Source of the DNA: Gammaproteobacteria bacterium
GTDB taxonomy: Bacteria > Pseudomonadota > Gammaproteobacteria > Acidiferrobacterales > SPGG2
Direction of reading: 5' to 3'
DNA: 33,065 bases
Assembly: GCA_029861845.1 (NCBI GenBank)
Contig: JAOTYM010000043.1
Span: 1-33,065, forward strand
Of this stretch, positions 31,493 through 33,065 are shown piece after piece. Position 1 is the first letter of the stretch. Each line of letters begins with the position of its first letter. The position numbers and the translations under genes were made by a program. The notes under the pieces were generated by a model. That model did no database searches. It worked only from the letters and a program-made list of their open reading frames with translations, and was not told where the DNA came from.

Positions 31493-31994
31493 GCTTTCTC
31501 CTGCGCGTTTTGCCGCTAACGAGCCCTGCTTTCCCTGCCAGGAGGGCAACCGATGGCTCGATGACTCAGTACCAAACGCACGTTCCGTGCCAATCGGGTC
31601 TTCGCAAAAAGTATCTGTTTTTCAGCGCCTTACCTACTGCGAAGTGGTGACGGGTTCGGTCCGTGAGCAAATTACGGCCATGCACCCAGGATCAAATGAG
31701 GGCTTGCGAACCCAGCCTGACATTGCCCGAGGTCCGCGCCGGACTGGATCGCTTACCTCGACCGCTCATCCGAGGATTTTAGGCGATCGTCTGAAGCGCC
31801 TATCGGATAGCCCAACCCCTATGTAGCTTTATAGATAGACCACTAGGGACGAGTTTCATGGAGGAAACCTACTGCTATGTAGGGAAGCAAGTGTCCGCCG
31901 GTGTGACGCATTGCTCCGATCCTCTCCCAGTTAGATTAGCAAAAAATAATTGGTGACGTAGGTAGCATGGACGAGTCGCTTTTAGGGGCGAATC
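31493..31994. other. Intergenic region before the zinc-ribbon gene
   Basis: About 500 bp lie between the divergent helical protein and the right-edge gene. I saw no tRNA, no terminator hairpin with a T-run and no FNR-type box. A 32-codon ATG frame at 31858-31956 has no recognisable motif and is probably chance. Confidence 0.4.
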
Positions 31995-33065
31995 TTGGGA
32001 ATCTTTGATAAGGCCTGCCCGCAGTGTACGGCCTATAGCGCGGCCGGCGCAATTCGCTGTGCCTGTGGGTTTATCTTTAACACAGACGACGTGCACGGTT
32101 CGGGTCCATCGCCGCAAGAGATAGCCGAAGAGGAAAGACTGTTTCAAGAATACCTAGCGGCACGGGTTGCACAAGCGATCGAGCAAGCCACCGTTGCGGC
32201 ACATGCAGCCGATGTCGAGATGGATAATGAGCGTCGGGCCATCGAGGCGATACGTGCACAAGAGGCGGTCGAAAAAGCGAAGGCCGACTTAGCGGCACAG
32301 CAGGCGAAAGCGGCCAAAGCGGCGGAGGCGGCCCGAAAGGCAGAACTGATCGTCGGTGCGGTACCCATCGAGACCAAGAAACCCGCAAGCGGCTTGCCCG
32401 TAGCCAGATTCGGCGTAGCCGAAGTTATCGAGGACGACCGGTTGTATAAGGAATACCTGACGGCGCGGCAGGTCCAAGCGGCTGAGAAGAAGAAAATACC
32501 GATCAAGAACCCGGCCGCAGGCCTCAAACCTACCGCGACGACCAATGAGCAAATTTGGCCTCGGGCACGTGAGAAGGGCAAATGGGAAATCAAATCGGGG
32601 GTAGGCAAGGACGGTAACGGCATCCGGATTCAGTTACCACCGACCGCCACTGAAGCCAAGCGATATCCCGAGTGGAGGCGAAACGGAGACACGCAACCGC
32701 TGCCCAAGAACGAGATCATGGCGCTATATTCACTTCAGTCGAGCTCTGAGAAACCGCTACCAAAGAAAAGCAGTGCCAAGATTAGCCGTCCGGTTACGAT
32801 CAGCCGGAGTCGACCTCGACCTCCCAGTGTCGTCATACCAGCGATGAAAGTTGGTCTGAGTGTTGCGGCGAGAACGACAGCAAAGGGCACAAAAGTCATC
32901 GGTAAAGCTATTGCGAAACTGGTTTCGAAAACGATTCAGGCCGCCCAGCACCACGCACGCAAAGAAGCGATTCCCACGCTCCACGCCGAGATCGATGTTC
33001 ATCCTCGGTCGCGCCACGCCCATGGCGCTAAGGTGAAGCGTACAAGCGCACGTTCTAGCGCGAGG
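31995..33065 (+). CDS. Zinc-ribbon protein with alanine-rich coiled region, partial (right edge)
   Basis: The frame is open from 31995 to the window edge (357 codons). It probably starts at a TTG preceded by AGGGG, after an in-frame stop at 31983-31985. The N terminus holds a zinc-ribbon-like four-cysteine motif (CPQC ... CACGF), followed by a long alanine/lysine/glutamate-rich helix ('AIEQATVAAHAADVE', 'AKADLAAQQAKAAKAAE'). Two related segments ('ERLFQEYLAAR' and 'DRLYKEYLTAR') then appear. The tail is basic and rich in Lys, Arg, Ser and Pro, with 'HPRSRHAHG'. The pattern suggests a nucleic-acid or scaffold protein. I do not recognise the family. Confidence 0.6.
   Translation, partial: MGIFDKACPQCTAYSAAGAIRCACGFIFNTDDVHGSGPSPQEIAEEERLFQEYLAARVAQAIEQATVAAHAADVEMDNERRAIEAIRAQEAVEKAKADLAAQQAKAAKAAEAARKAELIVGAVPIETKKPASGLPVARFGVAEVIEDDRLYKEYLTARQVQAAEKKKIPIKNPAAGLKPTATTNEQIWPRAREKGKWEIKSGVGKDGNGIRIQLPPTATEAKRYPEWRRNGDTQPLPKNEIMALYSLQSSSEKPLPKKSSAKISRPVTISRSRPRPPSVVIPAMKVGLSVAARTTAKGTKVIGKAIAKLVSKTIQAAQHHARKEAIPTLHAEIDVHPRSRHAHGAKVKRTSARSSAR

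Noticed and set aside
31660-31690. T-loop-like string (GGGTTCGGTCC) suggesting a tRNA
   Set aside because: The loop is too short for a TPsiC arm, and no matching acceptor or anticodon stem can be formed around it.
32144-32623. 159-codon minus-strand frame at the right edge
   Set aside because: It mirrors the alanine-rich helix of the plus-strand zinc-ribbon gene, and its Ala/Ser/Cys-rich composition is a reverse-strand artifact.

Overview
The window looks like a chromosomal piece of an uncultured gammaproteobacterium. A YcgL-family gene, CinA, an accessory-type FtsH, c4/FccA-type cytochromes and FNR-type regulatory boxes all fit that placing, but no rRNA or tRNA gene is present to test it. 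I found no complete IS element, CRISPR array or phage gene.

Region 1 (about 0.4-11.4 kb) is an extracellular electron transfer island. Five genes on the minus strand run mtrC (decaheme outer-surface lipoprotein), mtrA (periplasmic decaheme), mtrB (outer-membrane barrel), a nonaheme c / b-type membrane fusion resembling Geobacter CbcL, and a tetraheme c4-like lipoprotein. A diheme FccA-like cytochrome is transcribed divergently from mtrC. Together they carry 35 CxxCH heme motifs. The simplest reading is quinol pool -> CbcL-like protein -> FccA-like and/or c4-like carriers -> MtrA inside MtrB -> MtrC -> external acceptor. Two perfect FNR-consensus boxes and one FNR/DNR-like box lie in the mtrC/diheme intergenic region, and another FNR-like box lies upstream of the cbcL-like gene, so anaerobic control is likely.

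The island carries rearrangement scars. An amidohydrolase remnant lies just after mtrB. At 11.07-11.42 kb a chimeric pseudogene joins a 205-bp near-copy of the cbcL-like gene to the tail of an alcohol dehydrogenase-like gene. The 205-bp repeats are direct and 8,643 bp apart.

Region 2 (11.5-15.0 kb) holds two tandem small outer-membrane beta-barrel paralogs, a membrane-anchored AraC-type regulator and an exported protein with a calcium-loop-like motif. A perfect 20-bp palindrome lies between the regulator and the barrel genes.

Region 3 (15.1-24.0 kb) is metabolic: a GST with an extra C-terminal domain, a D-2-hydroxyacid dehydrogenase, a small coiled-coil protein, YcgL, an AmpG-like MFS transporter, a secreted ankyrin protein, an N-terminally truncated P460-type cytochrome, an operon of a zinc-type alcohol dehydrogenase with two enolase-superfamily enzymes, and the 3' remnant of a class III aminotransferase.

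Region 4 (24.2-33.1 kb) holds a YXWGXW-repeat lipoprotein, a trio of small membrane protein, YbjQ-family protein and FtsH, an acyl-CoA dehydrogenase, CinA, a two-repeat protein of unknown function, a membrane-anchored helical protein with a probable C-terminal frameshift, and a zinc-ribbon/alanine-rich gene that starts at TTG and runs off the right edge.
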